Assembly: GCA_030377965.1 (NCBI GenBank)
Contig: JAUCGE010000011.1
Location: forward strand, 1-62,172
Reading direction: 5' to 3'
Length of the DNA: 62,172 nucleotides
Source: Desulfobacterales bacterium HSG16
GTDB lineage: Bacteria; Desulfobacterota; Desulfobacteria; Desulfobacterales; HSG16
This document shows positions 51,930 to 61,506 of the stretch, in pieces. The position numbers were made by a program, and so were the translations under genes. Each line of letters opens with the position of its first letter. Position 1 is the first letter of the stretch. The notes beneath the pieces are model-generated. The model searched no databases. It saw nothing but the letters and a program-made list of their open reading frames with translations, and was not told the origin of the DNA.

Positions 51930-54900
51930 CTATGAAGCTGAAGAACGGTTATCCCATCCTGTAGCTTTCAGAAGTTCGCCAGGTCCCATGCCATTAAAAC
52001 TCTCATTGCCAGAACCAGCAAACAATGATTCAAAAGAACCCTGCCCTCCCAGATTATGGGCCAGGTCTCCAAGCTCAATTCCAAAGCCCGGATCACCAGC
52101 CTGTCTCAGGAAAAGCCTTGAGTACAGGTCAAATTCTTCTTCCAGCCTGGGGGGTGCCCATCCAAGATCTCCCCACTTGACAGCGCTGAATCTGGACAAG
52201 GGATCAATCCCCGGTGCGAACCGACATCCAAGGTGTTCTCTAAGTGCTTCTTCAAGGCTGCATCCGTTCCAGAGAGGAGCATCACCGGCCTCTTCAGGCC
52301 CGCCAAGACTTCTTGTCCCTTCCATCATTCCCCCAGTGTCGCTGCCAGAACCGGGAAAGGTTTGATCCGTGCCGAGATTATCATCGAATGGTTTGGCAGT
52401 CGGATTGTTCGAATCGGGATATACACCATCTGGACGCGGCGGCGGAGGTTCTACCGGCTGATTCGGGTTGGATTCGCCCACATCCATAGTTTTGATGATT
52501 GTACCAGGCTGGATGCCGCCCGGGTCCCTATCAGGATCATAATTAGGATCACTCGGATCGACAAAGCTACAATCTCGACTTCCAGTACCCTTAGAATTAT
52601 TGTCATAGACATTGAAGGTTATGGTTTTTGTGACTCGCTGTTGATTCAGATCTCCGGTGTTTTCGTATTGAACAGATCTTATGGCAGCCTGATATTCGGC
52701 TTTGGTCGCTATTCCGGTAAGAGTCAGAACACCGTCTTTAAACTCTCCTGTTATATTGGCAGTATTCTCAAAATGAAGAGTTTCCTCACCTGCTACATAA
52801 TCACCAATTGCAACCGTTGCGCTGGTCATATGAGTGTCATCCACATCCGCCAGTGTCAATGTGTCATCCACTACAACTTTTCCATCCCCATCAGTATATT
52901 CGAGATTGGAAGTCTGGCCTGTGGTAAGAGTAGGAGCATCGTTTACAGCATCAACAGTGACAGTCATGGTATCCGTGCCTTCCAAGCCGTCGGTGTCTGT
53001 AACCGTAAGTGTAACCGTTCGAACACTTTCAGTCGGAGTTTCACCGCCCTGGTTTAAATATTTAATCGTGCGTATGGCAGCCTGGTATTCGGCAACAGTA
53101 GCATCACCAGTGAGGGTCATGGTTCCGCTGGCTGCATCCCATGCACCGGTAATATTGGCAGTATTTTCGAAACTCAAGACATCTTCACCGTTTACATAAT
53201 TATTGGTGATCTGCATCATGGCATCAGCCATTACACCGCTGTCTTCATCTTTCAAAATGAATTGATCAGCCATAATCTTTTCAGGGTCGTTTTCACCGTA
53301 ACACAGATCGCCAACCCCCACACTTGGATCTATATTCGGGTGCAGATCAGGATCGGGTGCTTCAAACAGATTCACTGTGCGCGTCCCAGAAGCGCTCAAG
53401 GGGCCGATAACGCTAGTATTACACGGGCTTTCCCCATTCCCTTGCCCATCAGAATTATTATCGGTTATCGTAAACTGAATGGTTCTGGTTTTCCCGCTTG
53501 GCTGATCTGCCGAATTGGCATATGTAACACTTTGCAATGCTGCCTGATATTCGGCTTTGCTGGCAACTCCGGTCAAAACCAGAGTTCCTGTCTGTGCGTT
53601 CCAGGATTGAATTTTAATATTGGCGGTCTCGGTAAATTTGAGTACATCTTCACCTGACTCATGACCGACTGTAATTTTTATTTGTGCGCCGGACATGAAA
53701 TCATCATCCACATCATCGATAGTAAGCCCGTCGTTTACAATGACTTCTTTTGTATCGCTCTTAAAATCGACTGTCCCCTCACTTTCAAGCTCAGGCCCAT
53801 CATTGATGGCATCGACAAAAACAGGTCGAGTGCCAGCATTCTCTGAATTGAGATCAGGGATTCCATTCTGAGTATCGGTAACAGCGAAAGTAACTTGCCT
53901 GATGCCCTGGGTCGGATTGTCATTCAACTTATCGCTATCGGTCGGATCGACATTTTTATACGTTATGCTTTGAAGAGCCGTCTGATACTCTTGTATTGTC
54001 GCCCCCCCTGTAAGTGTAAGGGTTCCGTTGTCAAAATTGGACGAAATCTTCCCATTCGCTGTATTATTGAGCGTCAATACGTCTTGCCCTGGCTGATAGT
54101 TATCAGTGATCTTGACAGTCGCTCCATAGAGCGTTTCCGAGTCGATATCGGTAATTTTTATACCAGAATCCACTGTTCTGGCAGCATCGTTTTCAACATA
54201 GCATGCGCTGCCGGAAGAGGGTTCCACCTTCGGAGGATCATTCACAGGGTCGACTATAATCGTAAATACAAGTTCCTGACTCGTATCATCACCACCGTTT
54301 GCCGTCCCACCGTTATCTTGAAGTGTCACTCGAACAGTTGCTTTTCCATATGCATTTTCAGCCAGTTTAAATTTCAACGTACCGGTTTCATTGTTCTCGG
54401 CTGTATTGGCAATGACTATATCTGGCATTTGTTCGAAAAGTGTTGTATTGCCACTCACCTCGTTGACTGTAGTCGTTACCTGAAAATCTATATAAGACTG
54501 ATTTTCCTCATTATAAGGTGGTTTTACAGACGGCCCTTCATCAAAATTGTTCGTCCATGCATTTATTTGATACGTTCTCCCGTTTTGATTCCCTTCACCA
54601 TCTTCGTTCACATGCAGGATTTTATCAGCATCGTTGATATTAAAACTCGGCTCGTCATTTACGGGTGTCACGTCAACCCTGACAGTTCCAATAGCTGATT
54701 CAGTCCCATCTGAAACTCTGAATCTAAAAGTATCATATGCACCGTTCAAATCATCATGATTGTAACTGGGATTCGGCGTATATGTGAAAGTTCCGTTAGA
54801 ATTCAATACGACATTGCCGATAGAAGCGTTTGATTCCAACTGAAACGTAAGATTCTGGATTGGTGTGTCAGGATCAGTCACATAAGGAGACAGTGTTCCA

Positions 54901-56441
54901 GAAACTGGTTGATCCTCGTTGGTATGTTGATCAGGAATAATTCCTACTACCGGACCTTCCGGGACATCCTCGATTCTGATGGTTATTTCACCGGTGTTCC
55001 AGTTGTCGTCCTCATGAAGGTCTCCACCAGAATCTCTTACCTCAACCTGAAGCTTGTACTCAGCTTTGGTTTCATAATCAAGTGGCCCTTGTCTAAGTTT
55101 GACCCTTCCAGCATTGTCAATTTCGAAAATTCCCTGTCCGTCACCACCAATGATAGTATAGGTGAACGGAGTATCATGTTCATCAGTGGCTGGTGTTTCA
55201 TAGGCATTGACCTGACCAGTCTGGCCACCTTGTTGATTGACAGTTACAAATGTCCCATTGACGGCATCTTCTTTTATATAGAAGGTATCGTCATCAACTT
55301 CCGGTGGGTCATTTATTGGATCTATTGTTAAGGTACTTGTGCCTGAAATGCCATTCAAAGTATACCCAAAATTAACCGTACCTGATTCATGATGATCAGG
55401 TTGATAATCAATAGTCCACTTATGATAATCGCTAATGACTTTACCTTCTATTACTATGGGACGGTCAGTTGTAAATCCCTCATAATAAACCTTATAATTA
55501 TTTATAGGGTATGACAGGGGAGCAGTTAGCTGAAAATCACCTGCCGAATGGGAATTCTGACTGACATCTCCCCATAGATAAATGCCAACCAAACCCGGTC
55601 TATCCTCGTCTACGCTGGTTCCTGTAACACTGTGAGACAATAGCAGATCATGATCATATGCTGCCAGAGATTCCGCAGAAACAGGCGGTGCTATACCATC
55701 TTCGGCATTTTTTGACTTCGCTTCCAACTCCCAGTCCCCGCCCGCACCACTGGCATCGTCGGATGCGTACACATCAACGCCAGTAGCTTCGGAAAGACTG
55801 TCCAACAGGCTCTGCCCCGAACCATCAGCCACGTTACACCCGAAAAGATAAATCTTTCCGGAATCGGACATGGCTTCATCAAGAGCGTTCCAGACATCTG
55901 AATTATTTTGAAAATTGGATGCGGAAACAATCTCGTTGCCAAAAAAGAAAAAACCTTGACCGCCATGAGACAATATAGTTACAGAATTTATCGGCTTCCC
56001 AGTGCTTTCTGAAACTTCTGTCACCCTTGCAATGACATCTTCCACTGATTCTTCGGCAGCATCATAAATTATTACCTGAGCGTCAGGATCGACACTGTCT
56101 GCAAGCGTCTGGTAATCAGGAGCCTGATTTGAGATCAGGACTACATCTGTACCTTTTTCATCCGTATTCGAATCGGCCAGCAACATGGCTGCATCACTGA
56201 TATGGGAAGTATCCGAATTTTCCGAGCCTTCATCCTGATCCGGCAGACTTGAAGTCTCATGTGTAATGTCATTATCCGAATCAGCAGAATGATCAAGTGC
56301 ATCTGAAAACCCTGCACCGTCCAGAACTATCCTGTTTTCCAGTTTCATCAGGTTTAACATGGAATTACCTGTTCCTTCCTTCGTACTCATTCTTACTAAT
56401 TTGTAAAAATGACGAGAAATTTTTTGCTTCATCATTATCAC
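51930..56441 (-). CDS. Giant DUF4347 / cadherin-like repeat protein
   Basis: A 1503-residue protein, likely exported. The N terminus has no classical signal peptide but shows LENRIVLDGAG (about residues 34-44), like the LEPRIVLDAA box of large exported adhesins. A DUF4347 domain follows (about 98-265, VVLISNQAPDYQTLAD, VTILSHGG, IYLFGCNVADG). Cadherin- and VCBS-like beta domains fill 270-760. Four copies of a module with the pattern DNY..GEDVL.F..TANI...LTLTG.AT.AEYQAAL.S..Y start near 777, 920, 1075 and 1209. A Pro-rich and acidic C-terminal part of about 180 residues lacks RTX repeats. It stands between the TolC-like gene and three adaptor genes. I infer that it is the substrate of that system, probably a surface adhesin. 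The start is uncertain between GTG and ATG codons at 56441-56433. Confidence 0.85.
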   Translation of the reverse strand: MIMMKQKISRHFYKLVRMSTKEGTGNSMLNLMKLENRIVLDGAGFSDALDHSADSDNDITHETSSLPDQDEGSENSDTSHISDAAMLLADSNTDEKGTDVVLISNQAPDYQTLADSVDPDAQVIIYDAAEESVEDVIARVTEVSESTGKPINSVTILSHGGQGFFFFGNEIVSASNFQNNSDVWNALDEAMSDSGKIYLFGCNVADGSGQSLLDSLSEATGVDVYASDDASGAGGDWELEAKSKNAEDGIAPPVSAESLAAYDHDLLLSHSVTGTSVDEDRPGLVGIYLWGDVSQNSHSAGDFQLTAPLSYPINNYKVYYEGFTTDRPIVIEGKVISDYHKWTIDYQPDHHESGTVNFGYTLNGISGTSTLTIDPINDPPEVDDDTFYIKEDAVNGTFVTVNQQGGQTGQVNAYETPATDEHDTPFTYTIIGGDGQGIFEIDNAGRVKLRQGPLDYETKAEYKLQVEVRDSGGDLHEDDNWNTGEITIRIEDVPEGPVVGIIPDQHTNEDQPVSGTLSPYVTDPDTPIQNLTFQLESNASIGNVVLNSNGTFTYTPNPSYNHDDLNGAYDTFRFRVSDGTESAIGTVRVDVTPVNDEPSFNINDADKILHVNEDGEGNQNGRTYQINAWTNNFDEGPSVKPPYNEENQSYIDFQVTTTVNEVSGNTTLFEQMPDIVIANTAENNETGTLKFKLAENAYGKATVRVTLQDNGGTANGGDDTSQELVFTIIVDPVNDPPKVEPSSGSACYVENDAARTVDSGIKITDIDSETLYGATVKITDNYQPGQDVLTLNNTANGKISSNFDNGTLTLTGGATIQEYQTALQSITYKNVDPTDSDKLNDNPTQGIRQVTFAVTDTQNGIPDLNSENAGTRPVFVDAINDGPELESEGTVDFKSDTKEVIVNDGLTIDDVDDDFMSGAQIKITVGHESGEDVLKFTETANIKIQSWNAQTGTLVLTGVASKAEYQAALQSVTYANSADQPSGKTRTIQFTITDNNSDGQGNGESPCNTSVIGPLSASGTRTVNLFEAPDPDLHPNIDPSVGVGDLCYGENDPEKIMADQFILKDEDSGVMADAMMQITNNYVNGEDVLSFENTANITGAWDAASGTMTLTGDATVAEYQAAIRTIKYLNQGGETPTESVRTVTLTVTDTDGLEGTDTMTVTVDAVNDAPTLTTGQTSNLEYTDGDGKVVVDDTLTLADVDDTHMTSATVAIGDYVAGEETLHFENTANITGEFKDGVLTLTGIATKAEYQAAIRSVQYENTGDLNQQRVTKTITFNVYDNNSKGTGSRDCSFVDPSDPNYDPDRDPGGIQPGTIIKTMDVGESNPNQPVEPPPPRPDGVYPDSNNPTAKPFDDNLGTDQTFPGSGSDTGGMMEGTRSLGGPEEAGDAPLWNGCSLEEALREHLGCRFAPGIDPLSRFSAVKWGDLGWAPPRLEEEFDLYSRLFLRQAGDPGFGIELGDLAHNLGGQGSFESLFAGSGNESFNGMGPGELLKATGWDNRSSAS

Positions 56442-56592
56442 AGCCTGGCTTGACAGATTAATCAGTCAGGCCAGACTGTCTATGTCACAAGCTGACACCG
56501 TAGAGCCTACGGCTGTAAATTTCTTAAATTAGCTGTGCATTCTGAATTCAAGGCGGTTTATTTCAAACAACGCCCTGAATTCATCGCTTTTT

Positions 56593-58686
56593 TTACCAGT
56601 GTGTACTGCTTGGGGGGATGATCCAGCTTTCCATTCCTTTTGCTTTCAACTGCCTGTCCAGCCCCTTTGCCTGTTTTTGAGTCAGTCCCAGAACTCTGAC
56701 CCGATTGAACAGCCTTCCTTTGCCTCGGAAAGTTGAAATCCTTGCATCCCTGCTGTCCATGAATCTCATATCAAGATCTTTGATTTTCTCGATTCTTTTA
56801 TCCGGCCCGCCTGCGGCCACAAAAGATCCAAGCTGGACTTTCCACAGGTATTTATCCGCAGCATTTCCTGAAAATCCTCTGGCCGAACCCTTTTTATACA
56901 AAGAGTTAGATCCAGCGACATCAGGCTGGGGAAGAGATCTGCTTGATCCCCATGAGTCAAGATCTTCCCCATCAGCATCCGAGGAATCAAGCCTGAATTC
57001 GGGCTTGAGATTGATATCTTCATCAATTTCGGCTCTTTTCGGTTCATAGGATTCTGCGTCAATCTCGAAAAACTTACTCTTATCAACGCTGCAAACCGGG
57101 CATTGTTCTGGAGGAGTTGCGCCGGTGTGGATATAATTACAACTCGAACACTGCCACCTGCGCTTTGACTGTGCATTGTCTGATACATAATCCCTTTTGC
57201 CGGAGGGCAGGACACCCTGATCGCAGTCAAGAGGTGATACACCAAGCGATACACAAAGCCGTTTATGAGCTACGAGAAGATCAACAACAGCCTCATCCCG
57301 CCTGAGCTTGGCTGCCATCTTTTCCAGATGCCGCTGAGTAACCGCCATTGCAGGCAGTTTGTTTGCATTATATTTTGTCTTTGCCATATTAAGAAGTTTG
57401 TCAGACAGTCCAAAGGTCTCTTCCAGCAGACGGAACCTGTCAACTTTTATAGCATAATCAAGCAAAGCTATATGAACCTGAGTGATAACACCTATGGTCA
57501 TCATCAGGCGTTGATGATGGGCAACATCAATTGCTTTTTTACGGCCTTTATATTCCACATATTTGGACGGCAGTTCCAGAAGTTCCCATCCAATGCCAGC
57601 TCCTACGCTGTTCCAGGTATTGGAAAGCAGAAGCCTGTTATCGTCATAATGAGTGGCTGCAAAAAAGCTCAATCCAGGAAACATGGAGAGTACAGCAGAT
57701 TTTGCATCTTCCCTTTGAATAAGTAACTGAAGATCACTCTCGAACAATTCGGGCCGATGTAAAAGCGCGTATTCTTCAAGGGAGTCGATATCAAGATCCT
57801 GTGTATGAGGCAGAGCCTTTACAATAGGAAGTATGGGCGGCCGTTCGAGAGTATATTGAACATTCTGGTTCATACCCATCAATCGACTCAATTCAAGCCG
57901 TGACGAAGAAAGATTGGCTTTGAGCTGCTGAAAGGTCAGTTCCAGTTCCTTGAGCCTGAGTTCAGCATCGGCTGCAACCATCATATCAAGAGACCTGTTC
58001 TTTACAGATTCATCAATTCTGGTCTTTATATCTTTTAATTTGGTTTCCACATGCTTGACATAGTCGATAGCGTCTTCCACAGCCGCTGCCTGCCAGTAAG
58101 CACTGGTAATATCAAGGGCAAGCTGCTGCTCTTCCCTGACCATCCGCTGTTCAAGAATCTCTTCCTTGAGTTCGTACTGACCTGAACGCACGGAAGCCAG
58201 TACTGTATCCAGGACACTCCAGGTCAGGGTCAGATCTGCATTCAAGCTGTCTTTTAATTCGGAAACCGTGGTATCCGGAAGATCTCTGTCGTCCTGCCAG
58301 TCATAGACATCGCTTCTTCTGAGCTTATCCCTGTAGCTTATCCCCGCTCCTGCTTTGAGGGAAGGCAGCATTCTCAGCTTCTCGGCCAGGGTGTTTTTAT
58401 CTGCAATCTCACGGTTCAGCCTGTCTATACGCAGCTTCAGGTTATATTTCAAACCGATCTTGATTACCTGGGTTAGGGAGAGAGGATCTTCAAAATTGAT
58501 CTCTGTTCCCGGTTTCAGTATTTCCACATCATCTTGTGCATTGGTCACTCTGTCCTGTTCCATTTCCTGTTTTGAAGGAACATGCACACAACTGCACAGC
58601 AGCCCTATCATACAGGCAAGGACAAGCGCATTCAATACAGCGGGTCTCAAAAAAATTTCTTTAATTTTGTTGCTTTTCTCAACCAT
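56593..58686 (-). CDS. TolC-like lipoprotein with rubredoxin and SPOR domains
   Basis: A 697-residue protein. The signal peptide ends near LLCSC (residues 29-33), with a probable lipid-modified Cys. Residues 65-480 are an outer membrane efflux protein with two helical repeats (LTWSVLDTVLASVRSGQYE, YWQAAAVEDAIDYVKHVETK). C513, C516, C529 and C532 (WQCSSCNYIH and PEQCPVC) form a rubredoxin-like iron or zinc site of the rubrerythrin type. A SPOR-type domain closes the protein (about 614-697, YLWKVQLGSF). SPOR domains bind denuded peptidoglycan. The fusion of these three parts is unusual. It is the first gene of the export block, 151 bases before the giant protein. Confidence 0.88.
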   Translation of the reverse strand: MVEKSNKIKEIFLRPAVLNALVLACMIGLLCSCVHVPSKQEMEQDRVTNAQDDVEILKPGTEINFEDPLSLTQVIKIGLKYNLKLRIDRLNREIADKNTLAEKLRMLPSLKAGAGISYRDKLRRSDVYDWQDDRDLPDTTVSELKDSLNADLTLTWSVLDTVLASVRSGQYELKEEILEQRMVREEQQLALDITSAYWQAAAVEDAIDYVKHVETKLKDIKTRIDESVKNRSLDMMVAADAELRLKELELTFQQLKANLSSSRLELSRLMGMNQNVQYTLERPPILPIVKALPHTQDLDIDSLEEYALLHRPELFESDLQLLIQREDAKSAVLSMFPGLSFFAATHYDDNRLLLSNTWNSVGAGIGWELLELPSKYVEYKGRKKAIDVAHHQRLMMTIGVITQVHIALLDYAIKVDRFRLLEETFGLSDKLLNMAKTKYNANKLPAMAVTQRHLEKMAAKLRRDEAVVDLLVAHKRLCVSLGVSPLDCDQGVLPSGKRDYVSDNAQSKRRWQCSSCNYIHTGATPPEQCPVCSVDKSKFFEIDAESYEPKRAEIDEDINLKPEFRLDSSDADGEDLDSWGSSRSLPQPDVAGSNSLYKKGSARGFSGNAADKYLWKVQLGSFVAAGGPDKRIEKIKDLDMRFMDSRDARISTFRGKGRLFNRVRVLGLTQKQAKGLDRQLKAKGMESWIIPPSSTHW

Positions 58687-59114
58687 AGGGACACTCCGTG
58701 TTTCGCACTGGCGTTTTGTTATTAATGAGGATGCAAACCGGCCATTTTTCCTTTACTTATTTTCTTGACTTGATATTCAAAAAACCCATTTTTGTCAAGA
58801 GATTTAACACATAAAGGGCGGCAAAACCAGCCTGCAATCTGCTGCTGTCATTATTTTATCTGCCAATCTTTCGAAAGAATTAATCTTTTTCCCTGTTATA
58901 TTAAGATATTATTTATCCTTAAAATAATTATTCCGCCCATTTTCATGAAATCGACAAAAAAAATTCAATACATATAAATCAGGTTATGCTCAAAAAATTT
59001 TACCATTATACAGCTTCAAGAAAATTCTTTTAAAACAGACTATCTCATTTACAAACAGAAACTATCAATAGGGCGGAAAGCGTATTCGCGGGTAGAAATC
59101 CCCTACCCCACCGC
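58687..59114. other. Intergenic upstream of export block
   Basis: About 430 A/T-rich bases. It must hold the promoter of the TolC-like gene (minus). A short inverted pair GGGTAG / CTACCC is at 59086-59106 by the stop codon of the synthase gene. No gene is seen. Confidence 0.35.
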
Positions 59115-60668
59115 TTAATATACACCCCACGAACCGGAAAGATAATAGTTATACAGCACAGGATGAAATTCGGTATTAATCTGGATATCCAATGAATTTT
59201 TTCCATCAAAAACCCCTTTGCCAAAATGGAGCATGGAAATCATGGCATCCTGATTTATATACCTTGTCTCGATATTTTCAAATTGTGCAGCCATCAAAAT
59301 TTCTTTCATTCGGTCAGTGTCGATATCTTCGGATCTTGCACCCATAACCCATCCCCATTCTCCCATAGTCGGAATCGGATTATGAAACGGCAGAGTCGAA
59401 AAGCCTGCTTTTTTCACGGTAGCAAGAATACATAAAAAAGCTTTTTTTGAAAAAAACGGGCTGGTTGCCTGGGTTACCATAATCCCTCCGCGTGCTAAAC
59501 GCCGATGAATCAATCGATAAAAATTGAGAGAATATACATGCATCAGGTCAATTGTATCAGGATCAGGCAGGTCGATGATAATAACTCCATACATGTTCTG
59601 ATCATTTTCGATAAAAGCCCTTGCGTCTTTATTAACAAGAGAAATCCGTGAATCAACCATAGATCCTTTATTTATGTCCTGCAATATGGGAGATGTCATT
59701 GCAAGGTTCGTCATTTCAGGGTCAAGATCCACCAGGGTGACTTTCTTTACATTACCATGTTTCAAGACCTCTCTTGCGCCAAGCCCATCCCCTCCTCCCA
59801 TGATAAGGACATTCGAAGGATCGTGGCTCAAAAAAACAGCAGGATGCACAAGAGGCTCGTGATATTTCTCCTCATCCACCGTGGAAAACTGTTCCTGCCC
59901 GTTTATGTAAAGCCAGTAGTCATTTTTCCAGCGAGTCATCACAATTTTCTGGTATGGAGTCTGTGCTGAATAGACAATCTTGTCCACATATTTGAGCTGT
60001 TCTCCGTAAGTTATAATCGGCCTGGCAAAAAGGCCGGTTGCTATCAGCACAAACATTGAAACCACAAAACCTGGCACAAGAATTTTTTTTATCTGTACAA
60101 GATGAAAAAAACGCCACAGAATTAAGGATGCCACGAAAAAATTGACAGCCCCTAAAATAACCGGAGTGTAAGTCAGGCCCAGGACAGGAAGCGCAAAAAA
60201 CGCAAAAATAAGCCCTCCAGCCAGCGCTCCATAATAATCTTTTTCCATTACAGCAGAAATATTGACTCTCAATTCCTCGTAAGCTTCATTAAGACGTGTG
60301 ACCAGGGGAATTTCAAGACCAATTAAAAAACCTATAGAAAAAGCCAGAGCATATATGAGAAGATCGTCATAATCCGTGAAAGCCGCAAGACTGTAGGCAG
60401 TAATGGCAGAAAGCGCACAAACAACGGAAAGGATGAACTCTACTATTATAAAGGCATCCAGAAGAGAGTGGCGGATATATCGGCTGACGCGGCTTCCAAG
60501 TCCCATTGCAAAAAGCATGAGAGACATGACTATCGTCCATTGGAAGATAGCATTGCCTATAAGATAGCTGGCAAGGGTGGACAAGACGAATTCTGCCACA
60601 ATTCCTGCACATCCGGTGGCAAAAAGAGCTATCTTTAAAATGAAGCCGAAATTGCGGGAATCAGACAC
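59115..60668 (-). CDS. Membrane spermidine-synthase-like protein
   Basis: A 517-residue protein. About six or seven membrane helices in the N-terminal 220 residues (ATGCAGIVAEFVLSTLASYL, GLIFAFFALPVLGL) precede a spermidine-synthase-type Rossmann domain. That domain has MGGGDGLGAREVLKH, VTLVDLDPEMTNLA, the acidic IIIDLPDPDT and GGIMVTQATSPFF. Such fused proteins are often called polyamine aminopropyltransferases, but many have unproved substrates. The GTG at 60668 overlaps the stop of the DUF350 gene by eight bases. An ATG 30 codons further up would overlap it by 98 bases and is less likely. It is the last of three linked genes. Confidence 0.82.
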   Translation of the reverse strand: MSDSRNFGFILKIALFATGCAGIVAEFVLSTLASYLIGNAIFQWTIVMSLMLFAMGLGSRVSRYIRHSLLDAFIIVEFILSVVCALSAITAYSLAAFTDYDDLLIYALAFSIGFLIGLEIPLVTRLNEAYEELRVNISAVMEKDYYGALAGGLIFAFFALPVLGLTYTPVILGAVNFFVASLILWRFFHLVQIKKILVPGFVVSMFVLIATGLFARPIITYGEQLKYVDKIVYSAQTPYQKIVMTRWKNDYWLYINGQEQFSTVDEEKYHEPLVHPAVFLSHDPSNVLIMGGGDGLGAREVLKHGNVKKVTLVDLDPEMTNLAMTSPILQDINKGSMVDSRISLVNKDARAFIENDQNMYGVIIIDLPDPDTIDLMHVYSLNFYRLIHRRLARGGIMVTQATSPFFSKKAFLCILATVKKAGFSTLPFHNPIPTMGEWGWVMGARSEDIDTDRMKEILMAAQFENIETRYINQDAMISMLHFGKGVFDGKNSLDIQINTEFHPVLYNYYLSGSWGVY

Positions 60669-61506
60669 ACCAGTAAATTGCAAAGGATGCCGCAATATAA
60701 GAGAAAGCTTCGATATAGGCAGCACCCGTGTTTGGAGTTTCCTGATTTGCGATTTCATCGGCCAGGCTGACTTTGGGCAATAATATCTTGTCAGTCAGAA
60801 ATCGGATCAGTGGAAGAAGAACAAGCCCTGCCAGTACTACAAGAAGGTATCCGACAATATCTTCTTTCCATGATACAAAATCGCTTTGAGCGGCAGGCCC
60901 GACCACAAGTCCTGTTGCAATCAGAACACCGGCAAAACTGACACCAGCAGCAACATTATCTTTTTCGATCTGATCATGGACATCATAGGGAGTGAGCCGG
61001 CTGTAAACGATGGCTGCCACAATCAAGACGATCTGGCCGATGCCCCAGAAAGCCATAGCAGTAAAAATATTCCCGCCTTCCCCGGAAACAGAGCCATAAA
61101 TAAGCAGACCTGTGGCAATGCTCATGCCAAATGAAACAGCACCTGTTCCCTGATTTTGATCCCTGATCAATTCATCACTTATCTTAAAGCTGTGCAAGAT
61201 CACCTTATCACATAAAAACCAGGAAATATTAAGCAGGATTATACTCAAAAAGCCATAAATAAAAAGATCAATGATATCTTCATAGATTCCATTAGACGGT
61301 CCGACCAAAGCTCCGCCTATAGCCAGGACCAGCCCGAAATAATAGCCTGTAAGAGCCAGAGCGACAGCAGGATTATCTTTTTCGACCAGTTCGTGTGTAA
61401 GGTCATATTCCCGATGCAGCAGGGAATGAACCAGTTTTCCGATAACAAACAGCAGATAAAAACTGGCTATAAGAACGATGCCTGTCAATAATTTGTCCAA
61501 CATCAC
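60661..61506 (-). CDS. Doubled DUF350 membrane protein
   Basis: A 281-residue membrane protein with two tandem DUF350 units (about 1-125 and 140-275). Each has helices and a motif of the type ELVEKDNPAVALALTGYYFG, repeated as QIEKDNVAAGVSFAGVLIATG, and a partner half with SDELIRDQNQGTGAVSFGM and ADEIANQETPNTGAAYI. DUF350 proteins (YjfL in E. coli) are found beside spermidine-synthase-like and small lipoprotein genes in many bacteria. Their role is not settled and may concern membrane stress. It overlaps its downstream gene and lies beside the lipoprotein gene, so all three are likely one operon. Confidence 0.85.
   Translation of the reverse strand: MMLDKLLTGIVLIASFYLLFVIGKLVHSLLHREYDLTHELVEKDNPAVALALTGYYFGLVLAIGGALVGPSNGIYEDIIDLFIYGFLSIILLNISWFLCDKVILHSFKISDELIRDQNQGTGAVSFGMSIATGLLIYGSVSGEGGNIFTAMAFWGIGQIVLIVAAIVYSRLTPYDVHDQIEKDNVAAGVSFAGVLIATGLVVGPAAQSDFVSWKEDIVGYLLVVLAGLVLLPLIRFLTDKILLPKVSLADEIANQETPNTGAAYIEAFSYIAASFAIYWCV

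Noticed and set aside
52233-54698. Long plus-strand open frames (up to 274 codons) opposite the giant gene
   Set aside because: They mirror the repetitive codons of the minus-strand gene; residue content is unlike a protein and no start signals fit.
47400-58686. Ordinary RTX type I secretion operon
   Set aside because: No ABC ATPase and no Gly/Asp nonapeptide repeats in the cargo; an M50 fusion is present instead.
59060-59114. Terminator after the spermidine-synthase-like gene
   Set aside because: The GGGTAG/CTACCC pair is short and has no U-run on the minus strand.
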